Source: Toxonevra muliebris
Lineage: Eukaryota; Arthropoda; Insecta; Diptera; Pallopteridae
Assembly: GCA_963691655.1 (NCBI GenBank)
Contig: OY829328.1
Location: forward strand, 78,558,400-78,622,399
DNA: 64,000 nt
Reading direction: 5' to 3'
The translations under genes and the position numbers were made by a program. This document shows, in pieces, positions 1-10,640 of the stretch (within the stretch, counting starts at the first letter, position 1; every line of letters begins with the position of its first letter). The notes below the pieces were generated by a model. That model was given only the letters and a program-made list of their open reading frames with translations, was not told the DNA's origin and made no database searches.

Positions 1-135
1 GTATGATCTAATCTGAAATTGATTAATCATCTGATCGGAAATTGATCCATAAACTAACCAGAAATGGGTCTATGATATGACCTGAATTTGATGTATGATC
101 TGATTTGAAATTGATCTATGAGCTGACTTGAAATT
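1..135. repeat. degenerate tandem repeat, about 30-bp unit
   Basis: Units built on the words CTGAAATTGAT and TATGATCTGA recur about every 30 bases (GATCTAATCTGAAATTGAT, then GATCGGAAATTGAT, then GATTTGAAATTGAT). The array begins before the window, so its full length is unknown. No coding potential is seen, and the stretch from 136 to 353 holds nothing recognisable. Confidence 0.6.
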
Positions 136-353
136 TTTACCATTCCATTCATTTGAAGATAACATAAGATGCCCTAATTATGTCTAGTAAAGTCCATATA
201 AACAGCAATTGAGTTCACTAGCCCTTAAAACGAGCCTATTTTTTTCTCTTTCTTATCATTGGGTAATGACCTTGGACTGGACTATCGATTTGTCTTAGGC
301 ATGCACTAGATAGGTTCGATTGGTTTTGCTAAAGCAACTTAACTGTAGCCGTT

Positions 354-711
354 ATGCTTCTTCTTCCTATATTTCTCTCTCTCTCTATCTCTGAGAAAAA
401 GATACCGATCTCTATATTGAGGAGGTACGCAAAATCTGTTATATCGTTCCATCGTAAGGACTGCAGAACAGTAATTGGTGTACTAACTGGCCATTGTTTG
501 GTGGCAACGCACGCGCTTAAATTAAAAACTAACCGACAATGATAATTGCAGGAAATGTATGGAGCAAGATGTGAGGGAAACTCTAAAGCATCTTCTTTGC
601 TCCTGTCCCGCGCTCACTAGAACTTGATTAACGTACTTAGGAGCTCCACAGTTTAAGGGTCTAAAAGAGGTCGCTAAACTGGGGGGTGAACTGTCTTTTA
701 AAGTTTACTAA
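354..711 (+). pseudogene. 3' end of a non-LTR retrotransposon pol ORF (RNase H/C-terminal zinc-knuckle part)
   Basis: The first frame (354-539) ends in a segment resembling the region after RNase H in I/Jockey/R1-type LINEs (FHRKDCRTVIGVLTGHC, then ATHALKL). A +1 shift near 538 moves to a second frame that carries the LINE C-terminal knuckle: CRKC, then HLLCSCPAL about ten residues on. An in-frame TGA at 625-627 stands where relatives have arginine, which suggests CGA to TGA decay. The frame then continues (LTYLGAPQFKGLKEVAKL) to a stop at 709-711. Upstream parts (endonuclease, reverse transcriptase) are absent, as in a 5'-truncated insertion. The clade is inferred from these motifs alone. 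Confidence 0.8.
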
Positions 712-855
712 CCACACTCGCATCTTAAATGACGAGTACACTCGCTAAATATACACTCGATAAATAATTCCTAGGACTCCTATCTGGTATCGCTAAGGAC
801 CTAAAGGTCTATGCGTGGCTTCGGCCAGCCAGTACTACCTAATCTAACCTATATT
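712..855 (+). repeat. LINE 3' untranslated tail
   Basis: This follows the LINE ORF stop directly and ends in a degenerate CCTAA-type tail (CTACCTAATCTAACCTA near 835-852). The part from about 786 aligns base for base over most of its length with the 3' end of the SINE at 14191-14255. That is why it is assigned to the LINE 3' end rather than to unrelated sequence. Confidence 0.65.
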
Positions 856-2694
856 GAGGAATTTTTTTCACCCTTAGCCCAGTACTGCCTAGCGTTATCA
901 TATGGAACCTTGTCGCTGAGCCGTTCCTGAGCCTGGTTCAAAAGCAATTTTTTTCTCAAGCTACTTTCTTGATCTATCTACACTTTGGCACCCGCTCGTC
1001 CTTAATGGATTGGTAAATGAAAACGATTCATTTCCCGACTAGGGACAAAAGTGGATAAATGTCTTGAAGTCTTAGGAAAAAATGTTGTTTCCGAGTTTCT
1101 TAGATCTTAACCATAAAAAAAAATGGCCGAAAATTATAAAAAATTTCATGAATAATCAATTTAAATTTTTTCAAATTTTTTTTTATCGTCATAATTCGAT
1201 TACTCATTGACTTTACATTACTGATGATGTTACTTCCTAACATCAAAAAAATTATCAAAAATGCCAAAAATTTTCAGATACTCATTTTTTCAAAAGATTA
1301 TCATTCAATGGGAACCGGAGCGTAATTTCGATAACCCAGTGACCTGAGATCGATGCCGATGATTCTAATAGCAGAAACCGAAAATTTCGTATTTTTTTTT
1401 TATCCGTTTGCCGATTTTCACAAACGTTGTCTGACCGTATACGATCATTTTTGGCATTTTCGGAAATTTTTTTAGACTTTTTTTTTAGGTTTGGTCTATT
1501 ATATGATTTCCTTGTAGAGTATGAATAAAAAGTTAAAAATAAGTAAGGGGAGAGATGTGGAAATTACTAATCATTATAAGCTCTACAGAAAGAACAAATC
1601 AACCAAACCGATAACATAAGCACAAAAATGCTATATATGATATGGATATATAAAATAGAACAGTTCTGAAAACAAAAAAATGTAAAATATATTTTGAAAA
1701 ATATGCACAATTAAAGCTTATAATTATTTCATATAATTTTTAATAAATTACATGCAAAAAAACACAACATATCCAAAAGCTTCATTGAATATTATTTCAA
1801 GAAATATTTAGCTTCTTCACCAGGGAGCGGGAAAAAGGAAAAATAAAATTTTCTATCTATAGTTAGCATTGATTTTGAAATTTTAAATTTCATATTTTCG
1901 TATTTTTGATTATGTCGCTTATGAGAAAAAAAAGATAGAAATAAAAAAATATTTGAAAAGTCAACGAATACTTTAGATTTTAAATTTCATTTTGCCTTTT
2001 TTCCGCTCCCTACTCATCACATTCCTTCATTTAGTTCCTGAGAACTTAGGCAACAGATGAGATTATATAGAAATGTAGACTTCATAATGGATTTTTTATT
2101 TTTTCTGAATAACTTTCGGTAGCAACTTTCTATAGTTCTTGGCACCATCTATGTAGACTCTAAACTAGCAGATCACCATCATTTCTTTAAAACTATACAT
2201 TTTTTCTACATGTTTTTTATATCTCGACAAATATTTCTCAATTCATTCTAATAAATTCAAATTTAGACCTACTTCAAAATTTATTAATGTTTTAGAGCGA
2301 CTCGGATATGTTGTAGAAGAAGAAGAAATAGAAGAAGAAGTAACTTTGAACATCGAAAATTTGAATGAAGAAAAAAAATTTAACACAACAACGGAACAGA
2401 ACAACGCTACTGAAACTTACTTTTTAATGATCTACAACATATCCGAGTTTCATCCAAAACGTATGCGGCTGGTCTGTATGATTTCCTTGTAGTGACTAAA
2501 AATTTTTAGATATAATTATCGGTAGAAATGAAAATCGAGTTGGTAATGAAATCTTCAAAATCAGATTCCTCAGAAAATTTTTAAATTCAAAATTTTTGAG
2601 ATTTAATCGTAGGAGATTAAATTTTGAGCACCCTTTTACTGCAGATTTCATTGCCAATCCGACGAAAATGGCTTTAAATATTTTTTTAAGTAAA
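856..2694. other. AT-rich non-coding stretch, no gene seen
   Basis: This is mostly low-complexity A/T sequence. A 16-bp direct repeat (TATGATTTCCTTGTAG) occurs at 1502-1517 and 2477-2492. An 18-bp inverted repeat (ACTCGGATATGTTGTAGA) has arms at about 2299-2316 and 2430-2448. If the host gene continues to the left, this is intronic. Confidence 0.5.
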
Positions 2695-2802
2695 TTAACC
2701 CAGATGTGGCCAATGGCCTATTTCGAGTACACTTCAAAAAGTTTTTATTTCGATTGAATATATTCTCGTTTAATCAAAATCAAACATTTCTGAAGTGACC
2801 TA

Positions 2803-4086
2803 TTGGGAGTATGAATGTATAAACTCGTATTTTTTTCGTAATTTGGATATTTATTGTGAAAAAGTGATTATAAATTTATTCTTTAAAGTATTGTCCATCG
2901 TTAGCCACAACCTTTTTCCATCTTTCTGGTAGCATACGGATTCCGCGTCGAAAGAACTCCTCATCTTTTGAGGCTATCCACGAATCGACCCATTTTTTGA
3001 GTTCTTCGAAAGAACGGAAGTTCTGCTCAGCCAGGCCATGTGTCATCGATCAGAACAAGTGGTAATCAGAAAGAGCAATGTCTGGAGAATATGGCGGGTG
3101 GGGAAGCACTTCCCATTTCAGCGTTTCCAAGTATGTTTTTACTTGCCTTGCAACATGCGGCCGAGCATTGTCGTGCTGAAGAATAACTTCGTCGTGTCTA
3201 TTCTCATATTCTGGCCTCTTATCCTTTAATGCTCGGCTCAAACGCATCAATTGTAGTCGGTAGCGGTCGCCAGTGATCGTTTCATTCGGTTTTAACAGCT
3301 CATAATACACGAAACCTTTCATATCCCACCAAATACACAGCATGAGCTTGGATCCATGGATGTTCGGCTTTGCCGTTGATGTTGATGCATGTCCGGGCGG
3401 TCCCCATGATTTTTTACGCTTTGGGTTATCGTAACGTATCCACTTTTCATCGCCAGTCACAATACGATGCAGAAAACCCTTTCTTTTCTGTCGTTCAATC
3501 AGCAGTTCACATGTGAAAAATCGTCGTTCGACGTCTCTCGGCTTCAATTCGTACGGCACACAATTTCCTTGCTTTTGAATCATTCCCAATGCTTTTAATC
3601 GTTTAGAAATGGTTAATTGATCAACTCCTAAAGATTCTGCAAGTTCTTGTTGCGTTTGACATGAATCTTCTTCGAGTAATGCCTTCAATTTTCATCTTCG
3701 AACTTTTTCGGGCCGCCTGAACGTTCCCTGTCTTCAACATCAAAATCACCACTTTTGAAACGGGCATACGACACCTGACACATTGTAACGTCTATAGCAC
3801 AGTCAGGATAAGCTTCAGTGAGTAAACGATGTGCTTCAGTTGCGTTTTTCTTTAAATGGAAGAAGCAAATTAAAACTTCCCGCAAATGTTGTTTTGTTGG
3901 CACGAAATTCGACATTTTCAGCTATAGTAAAACACTTTTGTAAAATTATGAAAATTATTTGACAGATCAATTGTTATAGTATTTTTGGCGCTCTTCGAGA
4001 TAGAATAGCTGTCAATGTCAAAAAATGGCGCGTATGATAGATATGAAGTTAGTCACAATTACGAGTTTATACATTCATACTCCCAA
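2803..4086 (-). mobile_element. Mos1-like mariner element, copy 1 (1284 bp)
   Basis: The first and last 27 bases form perfect terminal inverted repeats beginning TTGGGAGTATGAATGTATAA. They are flanked by TA dinucleotides (2801-2802 and 4087-4088), the usual Tc1/mariner target duplication. The length is almost that of Mos1 (1286 bp). The element carries one transposase reading frame on the minus strand, now broken, and it interrupts a TTAA-flanked MITE. Confidence 0.93.
2876..3915 (-). pseudogene. mariner transposase (DD34D), frameshifted
   Basis: This codes for a protein of about 346 residues, matching the family's usual 345, and starts MSNFVPTKQHLREVL, very like Mos1. The N-terminal helix-turn-helix region spans roughly residues 1-110. 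The catalytic motifs are visible: VTGDEKW, LQHDNARPH and SDYHLF, with 34 residues between the second and third aspartates. Two lesions disable it. A one-base deletion near 3690 breaks the frame after residue 75, and a TGA at 3050-3052 lies just after SDYHLF where the second copy has arginine. The sequence then reads on to a TAA at 2876-2878. It belongs to the mauritiana-type mariners by resemblance. Confidence 0.93.
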
Positions 4087-4118
4087 TATATATAGGACAA
4101 TGGGCATATCTGGGTTAA

Positions 4119-4973
4119 TGAAGAATGTCATTATGTCTAGAGAAAACCAAAGTAGTTGAAAAATAAAAAATTGATATTAAAATGTCATATGGCATCATAT
4201 AAACCTCACAAAATAGTATCAGGTCGTATTATAGATCACAGACTTTTATTTAACCCATAGTCTCCCATAGAACAATGATGTCGATTATAGTTTTAACGTT
4301 GAAAAGTTCTTCCAAAATTATCCTAGAAATAAAATTTCAAATGGAACTTTCAATTTCTTGAAAAAGTTCTACGGTTCCTACATAGATACAATGACTTGAT
4401 ACCAATTCAAGCGCAAAGCATTTCATTTGCCAGCACTCAAATCTAATTAGTAAGCATTAAAAGAATCGACATTACTGATCATAGACGATTTTGAGTGAAA
4501 AACGATCTTTTGATTGGCTCCTTAAGTGCTGTAAATACCGAGTTCTGATTACTTTCCATCCTCTTTTCCTCACCAAAAAAATATTATTAAAATTCATATC
4601 AAAAAACCAATCACTAATTTTAGGTCATGAACATAAAACGTGAGCGTGCTGATGTCCTCTTATTTATTCAAACTTACGATTTGCATATTTAAGCTCCAAT
4701 TAATTATGCCATGTTTGATTTACACGTGCAATATTTTTTGCGCGTGGTGTACATATGTAGTTATTCCTATTCAAATTATGTGGTTACAGTAAATCAATTG
4801 GCGTAAAATTGATTTAATTTTCGATTTTTTTTTTTCACCCTTGATCGCTAACGTGATTTTAATTTTAATTAAAACAAAAAAAGGGAAAAATACATAAGAC
4901 TTGAAATATGCAGAAGAGTCTTTCAGAAGAAATATTAAGCTTGATGGATGGAGAGATTTTTCTAACCGATTTA
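4119..4973. other. AT-rich stretch, no gene seen
   Basis: No reading frame, RNA gene or clear repeat was recognised between the TTAA-flanked MITE and the next MITE. Confidence 0.5.
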
Positions 4974-5286
4974 TGACAGGCTGAGAGGAAAAGCGGGCTA
5001 AAATTTATATAAGAGCAAAAGTGAAATAATTTAGTGTATCAGTGCAAGAATGGCATAAGTAATACGGTTTAGAGTGAAAATGAAACGCCTTAAAAGTAAG
5101 AACAAAAATGGTATAATAATTCTTTTAGAGCAAGAACAGCATAGTTTTTTTATTCCGTTTTCGCTCTGAACATATTTCGTTTCACTTTTGCTCTGAACAT
5201 ATTTCGTTTTGCTTTTGCTCTTAAGTAAAATTATTCCACTTTTTTCTGAACGTAGAAGTTATACCACTTTTCCTCTCAGCCTCCTA
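4974..5286 (+). mobile_element. TGACAGGCTGAGAGG MITE, copy A
   Basis: This is a non-autonomous element of 313 bp with terminal repeats TGACAGGCTGAGAGGAAAAG at the left and its near-inverse (CTTTTCCTCTCAGCC) at the right. TA flanks both ends (4972-4973 and 5287-5288). The interior holds two direct copies of CTCTGAACATATTTCGTTT and an inverted pair built on GAGCAAAAGTGAAATAATT. There is no ORF. Three further copies in the window define the ends (23883, 26375, 27429). Confidence 0.85.
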
Positions 5287-6339
5287 TATAAAAATGAGAA
5301 CTAAATATTCATATTCATAAATGTTCAGGCATCAGCTCTTTCCTGTTTTTTTTTTTTTTATATATATAGGGAAAAATATACTGCAAGCAATATCCCTCAA
5401 ACTGTGTCAATCAAAATTAATACGAATGGATCCGAATTGAATAACTTAATCTTATAATTTTTTCAGACTCCCTGATCATTGACAGTGATTTCCAGACTAA
5501 ACTCATATGTGGTTATAAATATAAACAGTTCTTAAGTCTCGAGGTGCCCAAACATCGAAAACTGCTCTAAGCAAAAGAATTGATTTGACGTATAGGCATA
5601 CGAATGCTTACACACCTACACCAAATCGATTCTCAGGCGACGAACTGCTAATCTTTCGAGAAGACAGCCAAGTAGTTCCACTACCACCTATGCTAGATTC
5701 GTGGAAAATGGATAGGCTGGCGAGACACCAAGAAAAGGCACAACCAATTCTCTTCTAGGAAAGAATGCTTACATCGTCAAAGAATATGACTATGGGTGTC
5801 AAAGAATATGACAATGGGTGCCTGCATTAACGGATCCAGAAGTTGCGGAAACTGAGGGGAGTGGGGGAAGAAGTGTATCCCTAGAATTGATTTCGTAAGT
5901 AGCTACCTGTACATTATTGATTTTAATTATATGATCTGCCAACATAAATCAATATTAGTAGACAATAACTTCATAGAAAAAAAAACTTGATTTTAAATGC
6001 TCCAAGGAACTGCTCGATTTAAAGAAATTTCGAATACAACACCTTTATTCCAGGATCTACCGTAACACTCCGGAATCTAAAACTGCATCTACAAAATCAA
6101 AGAAATTCTTTGTTTTTGAATCTACAGCAGCTAATTTCGAAGTAACTTTTAATTTTTAGTTGGGCAGCACTAAATTTGGATTTAAATAGACTTCAAGAAG
6201 ATTCCAAAATCCGATTTTTTTCGGCCTGCAGCTCCGAATTTGTAACGTTTACAATGAACTTAATAGGTTCTTTAGGACAAGATATTCAAACATTGAGGCT
6301 TACGGAAGGGCTGGAATGAAGAATTTTACTAGTAGCAGG
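5287..6339. other. non-coding stretch with one unexplained open frame
   Basis: This is mostly AT-rich. Base composition is more balanced at about 5520-5880, where both strands carry open stretches. A tandem doublet of GTCAAAGAATATGAC occurs near 5776-5815. No family was recognised. Confidence 0.4.
5523..5757 (+). other. uncharacterised open reading frame without ATG start
   Basis: About 78 codons are open from a possible splice acceptor (TATAAACAG) to a TAG near 5757. Residues include the stretch RFSGDELLIFREDSQVVPL followed by WKMDRLARHQEK. Composition is more GC-balanced than the surroundings. No domain is recognised, and the opposite strand also has an open frame of about 45 codons here, so coding status is unproven. 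It could be a fragment of a mobile element or an unlinked exon. Confidence 0.2.
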
Positions 6340-7215
6340 TTCCGGTTTTTCTAGACACAAGTTTCGGTTTCACAAATCAGAGGTTTCGATTTCACAGGTT
6401 CAGATTTTACCGTTCACAGGTTTCGGTTCCACCGAAGTTTCTCTGATTTTGATTTCACTAGTCACAGGTTTCAGTTTCACCAGTCACTGGCTTCGGTTTC
6501 ATTAGTCACAAGTTTCGGCTCCACCAGTCACAGGTTTTGGTTTCCCTAGTCACACGTTTTGGTTTCACTAGTCACAGGTTTCGGTTTCCCTAGTCACAGG
6601 TTTTGGTTTCACTAGTCACAGGTTTCGGTTCTACCAGACACAGGTTTCGGTTCCACCAGTCACAGGTTTTGGTTTCCTTAGTCACAGGTTTCAGTTTCAC
6701 CAGTTACAGGTTTCGGTTTCACAAGTCACAGGTTTTGATTTCACTAGTCACAGGTTTCGGTTCCACCAGACATAGGTTTTGGTTTCCTTAGTCAAAGGTT
6801 TCAGTTTCACCAGTTACAGGTTTCGGTTCCACCAGTCTCAGGTTTCGGTTTCACCACTCACAGGTTTCGGTTTCCCTAGCCACAGGTTTCAGTTTCACTA
6901 GTCACAGGTTTTGGTTTCACCAGTCACAGATTTCGGTTTCTCTAGTCACAGGTTTCGGTTCCACCAGACACAGGTTTCGGTTCCACCAGTCACAGGTTTA
7001 TGTTCTACCAGCCACAGGTAACGATTTCCCTAGCCACAAGTTTCGGTTTCCTTTGCCTCAGGTTTCGGTTTCACCACTCACAGGTTTTGTTTTCCCTAGC
7101 CACAGGTTTCGGTTTCCCTAGTGACTGGTTTCAGTTTCACCAGTTACAGGTTTCGGTTTCCCTAGCCACAGGTTTCGAATTCACTAGTCGCAGGTTTCGG
7201 TTCTACTAGTCACAT
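6340..7215. repeat. minisatellite, about 21-bp unit (TCACAGGTTTCGGTTTCAC)
   Basis: About 40 degenerate copies of a unit close to AGTCACAGGTTTCGGTTTCAC run head to tail. Because 21 is a multiple of three, parts are open in frame (repeating peptides like GFGSTRHRFRFHQSQV at 6603-6791 and 7000-7209). These are by-products of the repeat and not genes. Confidence 0.9.
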
Positions 7216-8580
7216 TATTGATAGTAGTAGAGGGTGCAATTTTGGCTTTGGATTCAAAGTACTCCCAGTAGTGCTATGAACTAGCGGGAATGTTTTAACA
7301 GAACAAACAACATTCGCAAGTACACACTAGAAGATTCAAGGAGGGGCAAGGGGATATATGGGGTCAAAGATCCTTTCACTCTTATCGATGAAAGTTTCAA
7401 ATCTTTCGATTTTTGGCCATGTCACAGAAAAATGTTATGGGTCGAAAAAATTAAAACTCGCCCCCCTTGGGAAATCTCTGTATCCGCTATTGCTGATGTA
7501 TATGTAACCACGAAATTTACCAAAAAAAAAAAAACGTGTCTACAAAAAATACAGCAACAAATCTAGAAGCCTTTAACTCTCTGACTGAGTATAATAACAT
7601 TAATAATATTAGTACAGTGTCGTCACACGTGCCCACACACAAAAAATATTTAAATAAATTAAAATAAATTTATTTTTTTTATATTTTTTTATACAGTTCA
7701 TTAACATTATGCTCTCATTTTTTGAGAGCAAAAATATTGATGCTATAGGAAAATATTTTTTGGCACATCTCCGCAAGTCTGTCTGTCTGACTGTAATGTT
7801 AATGTCTTATATATCAACAAAAAATAATATATTTAAATAAACCTATACAGAGAGAGAGAAAACAAAATCTTATTATTAAATGCAATTTTTGTGTTTGATA
7901 AGCCACAAACTCTGTGATGAAGAGGCAATGACACTCAATTGTTTTTTCTTTCCAATTGTTAACTAGAACATGTGTAAAACAAAAAAGAAAACAATGACCC
8001 AGCAAATGATGTCAATTTATTTTCGACAGACCGATAAACTGAAAACAAAACGTGATGTTGATCCAATTTCTAAAGTAATGATGAAATTGCTAATTTAATT
8101 TTAGATTTTTATAAGTGCATAGATAACTAGGTACTATGTAACTAACTCGTACTATGTTTCAGTCTTTATTTTATTCATAGGTAAGGGTATATCATAAAAT
8201 TAAAAATAGATTTTTCATGTGACTTTAAACTCTGATAAGATTATGAAAATTATAAAAAACTTTTTATGAACTCTCATTGCGAAAGAATTTTCGTTAAGAA
8301 AACATTGCAATTGCAAATAAACTGATAAGTAGAAGAAATAATAATGAGATAATTCATTTGAGTATGCAAAACTGAATGGATTATAAATATATAAATAAAG
8401 TTTGTGGAGATGAGACTCGGTTAGCATTTCAAGTTCTTACATTCTGACATTGAACCATACACACAATTTTTTCATACCCTTCGGCCTAGATTGATTTTGG
8501 ATGGTTTAAAAATTTGATTCGATTCTTAAATGAGCGAAAAATGTAACAAAAGACCCCAACCAGTGTTAAGCAGTGATGGT
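7216..8580. other. AT-rich stretch, no gene seen
   Basis: Short open frames at 7814-8005 and 8215-8427 on the minus strand are AT-driven and show no conserved motif. A TTTTTTATA-rich tract lies near 7670-7690. Confidence 0.5.
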
Positions 8581-10640
8581 CCAGGATTTAGGGTTTCGGA
8601 ATACTGATTTTGCTGAATTATAGACTAAAATCCAGGTTAAAAATCAGATCGTAATCTCAAATTAAAACCCAGACCATAACCAAAATTCAGACAAAAGTCA
8701 GACCAAAAACAAGTAAAAACTCAGACCAAAAGGAACCCAAAGTCAGACCAAAACTCAGTAAAAAATTCTGATCAGAATGTGATCAGAACAAAATCAGTCG
8801 AAAATTTAAACAAAATTTGGAACAAAAATCGAATCAAAACCCAAAGCAATAACCCAACCAAACCTTAGACCAATACTTTTCTAAAAGAGACCAAATTCAG
8901 ACCAAAATTCATACCAAAAGTTAAACGAAAACTCAGACCTAAAGGAGACCACAGTTTATACCAGAAATCCGACTTAAACATGAACCAAAAGGAAATCAAA
9001 TTTATACCAAAAATCAAACCAAAAATCACAACTAAATTCAGATTAAAATTCACACCAAAAGTCCGACCAATATACAAACCAAATTCAAAATTTAGACCAA
9101 TGTTTAGACCTAAATTCAAACCCAACTACAATTTAAACCAAATTCCGACCAAAATTCATAACGAAGTATGAATAAAACTCAGACCTTATGCAAACAAAAT
9201 TCAGATCAAAATTCACACTAAAAATCAGATTAAAATTAGGGTCAAAAGGAAATCGTATTTACACAAAAAAGAAGACCTAAACTCGGAGCAATTTTCAGAC
9301 CGGAAATCGAAGCAAAATTTCCGACCAGATTCTGGCCAAAAATTAGACCAAACTCATTTCAGAAATCAAACCAAAATACAAATCGCAATAGAGTCCAAAA
9401 GTCAGACCTAAACTTTGATCAAAAGAGGACCAAACATTAGACCGAAATTCAGAGTAAATTCAGACCGAAATCTAGATCAAAGTCAGATATAAACTCAAAT
9501 AAAAAGAGACCAAATTCAGACCAAAATTTTCAAACCCGAAACAGACGAGAACTCAGACCAAATTCAGGCTAAAACTTATACAAAAAAGATACCAAACTCA
9601 CCCTAAATATCAGACCAGAAACAGACCAGAACTCAGACTTAAATATAGATCAAAATTCAGACCGAAATCCAGACCAAAGTCAGACGAAAACTCAAACAAA
9701 AAGGAGACCAAATTTAGAAGGAAAATCAGACCTGAACCCAGATCAAAAATTAGATTAAAATTCAAACCGGAATCTAGACCAAAGTCAAACGAACTTAGAT
9801 CGAAAATTAGAAAAAAAATTTAGACTGAAATCTAGACCTAAGTAAAACGAAAAATCAAACAAAAAAGAGACAAAATTTAGACTAAAAATCAAACCAGAAC
9901 TCAGACCAAAAATTAGTCCAAAATTCAGGACTGAAATCCAGACCAAAATTAGTCGAAAACTCAATCAAAAAGGAGACCAAATTTAGACGAAAAATCAGAC
10001 CAGAATTTTGACCAAAAATTAGACAGAAATTCAGATTGAAATCCAGACCAAAGTCAGACTAAAACTCAAACAAAAAGGAGACCAAATTCAGACCAAAAAT
10101 TAGACCCAAATCCAGATCAAAGTTAAACTAAAACTCAAGCAAAAAGGAGACCAAACTTAGCCTAAATATCAGACCAGAACTCAGACCAAAATTCAGACCG
10201 AAATCCACATCAAAGCTAGACTGAAACTCAAACAAAAAGGAGACCAAATTTAGGCTAAATATCAGACCAGAACTCAGTCCAAAAATTAGACCAAAATTCA
10301 GATTGAAATCCAGGCCAATGGCAGACTAAAACTCAAACAAAAAATAAGGCCAAATTCAGACCAGAACTCAGACCGAAATTCAGACCGAACTCCACACCAA
10401 AGCTTGACTAAAACTCAAACAAAAAGGAGACCAGACTCAGCGTAAATATCAGACCAGAACTCAGACCAAAAATTTTACTAAAATTCTGACTGAAATCCAG
10501 ACCAATGGCAGACTAAAACTCAAAACAAAAAGGAGGCAAAATTCCGACTAGAACTCAGACCAAAAATAAGACCGAAATCCAGACCAAAGTCGGACAAAAA
10601 CCCAGAACCAAACCAAAATTTGGAACAAAAGCGGCCCACA
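8581..10640. repeat. A-rich tandem array with CAGACCAAAATT core
   Basis: About 2 kb is made of 10-13 base words such as CAGACCAAAATT, CAGATCAAAA and CCAGACCAAAGT. From about 9480 rightward a higher-order unit of roughly 100-130 bases is visible, marked by AAACAAAAAGGAGACCAAA (near 9690, 9965, 10070, 10140, 10235, 10420). The left part is more degenerate. The open frames here are repeat artefacts. Confidence 0.85.

Larger units (their letters stand above)
2699..4114. mobile_element. small TTAA-flanked MITE (piggyBac-like) split by a mariner
   Basis: The left end reads TTAA then CCCAGATGTGGCCAATG, and the right end is its inverted form (CATTGGGCATATCTGGG then TTAA on the plus strand is CAATGGGCATATCTGGG). 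TTAA lies at 2695-2698 and 4115-4118. Removing the mariner and one TA leaves about 130 bp with imperfect terminal inverted repeats of about 25 bp. TTAA target sites and termini beginning CCC are typical of piggyBac-type elements; the assignment is inference. No ORF of its own is present. Confidence 0.6.

Noticed and set aside
2170..2492. About 107 open codons on the plus strand with a glutamate-rich middle
   Set aside because: There is no start codon in a useful place, the sequence overlaps an 18-base inverted repeat, and the glutamates come from a GAA simple run.
3038..3229. Plus-strand frame of 63 codons
   Set aside because: Antisense shadow of the mariner transposase.
6603..7209. Repeat proteins of 62 and 69 residues
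   Set aside because: They are translations of the 21-bp minisatellite, whose length is a multiple of three.
8865..9171. Overlapping frames on both strands with repeating residues
   Set aside because: Products of the CAGACCAAAATT array.
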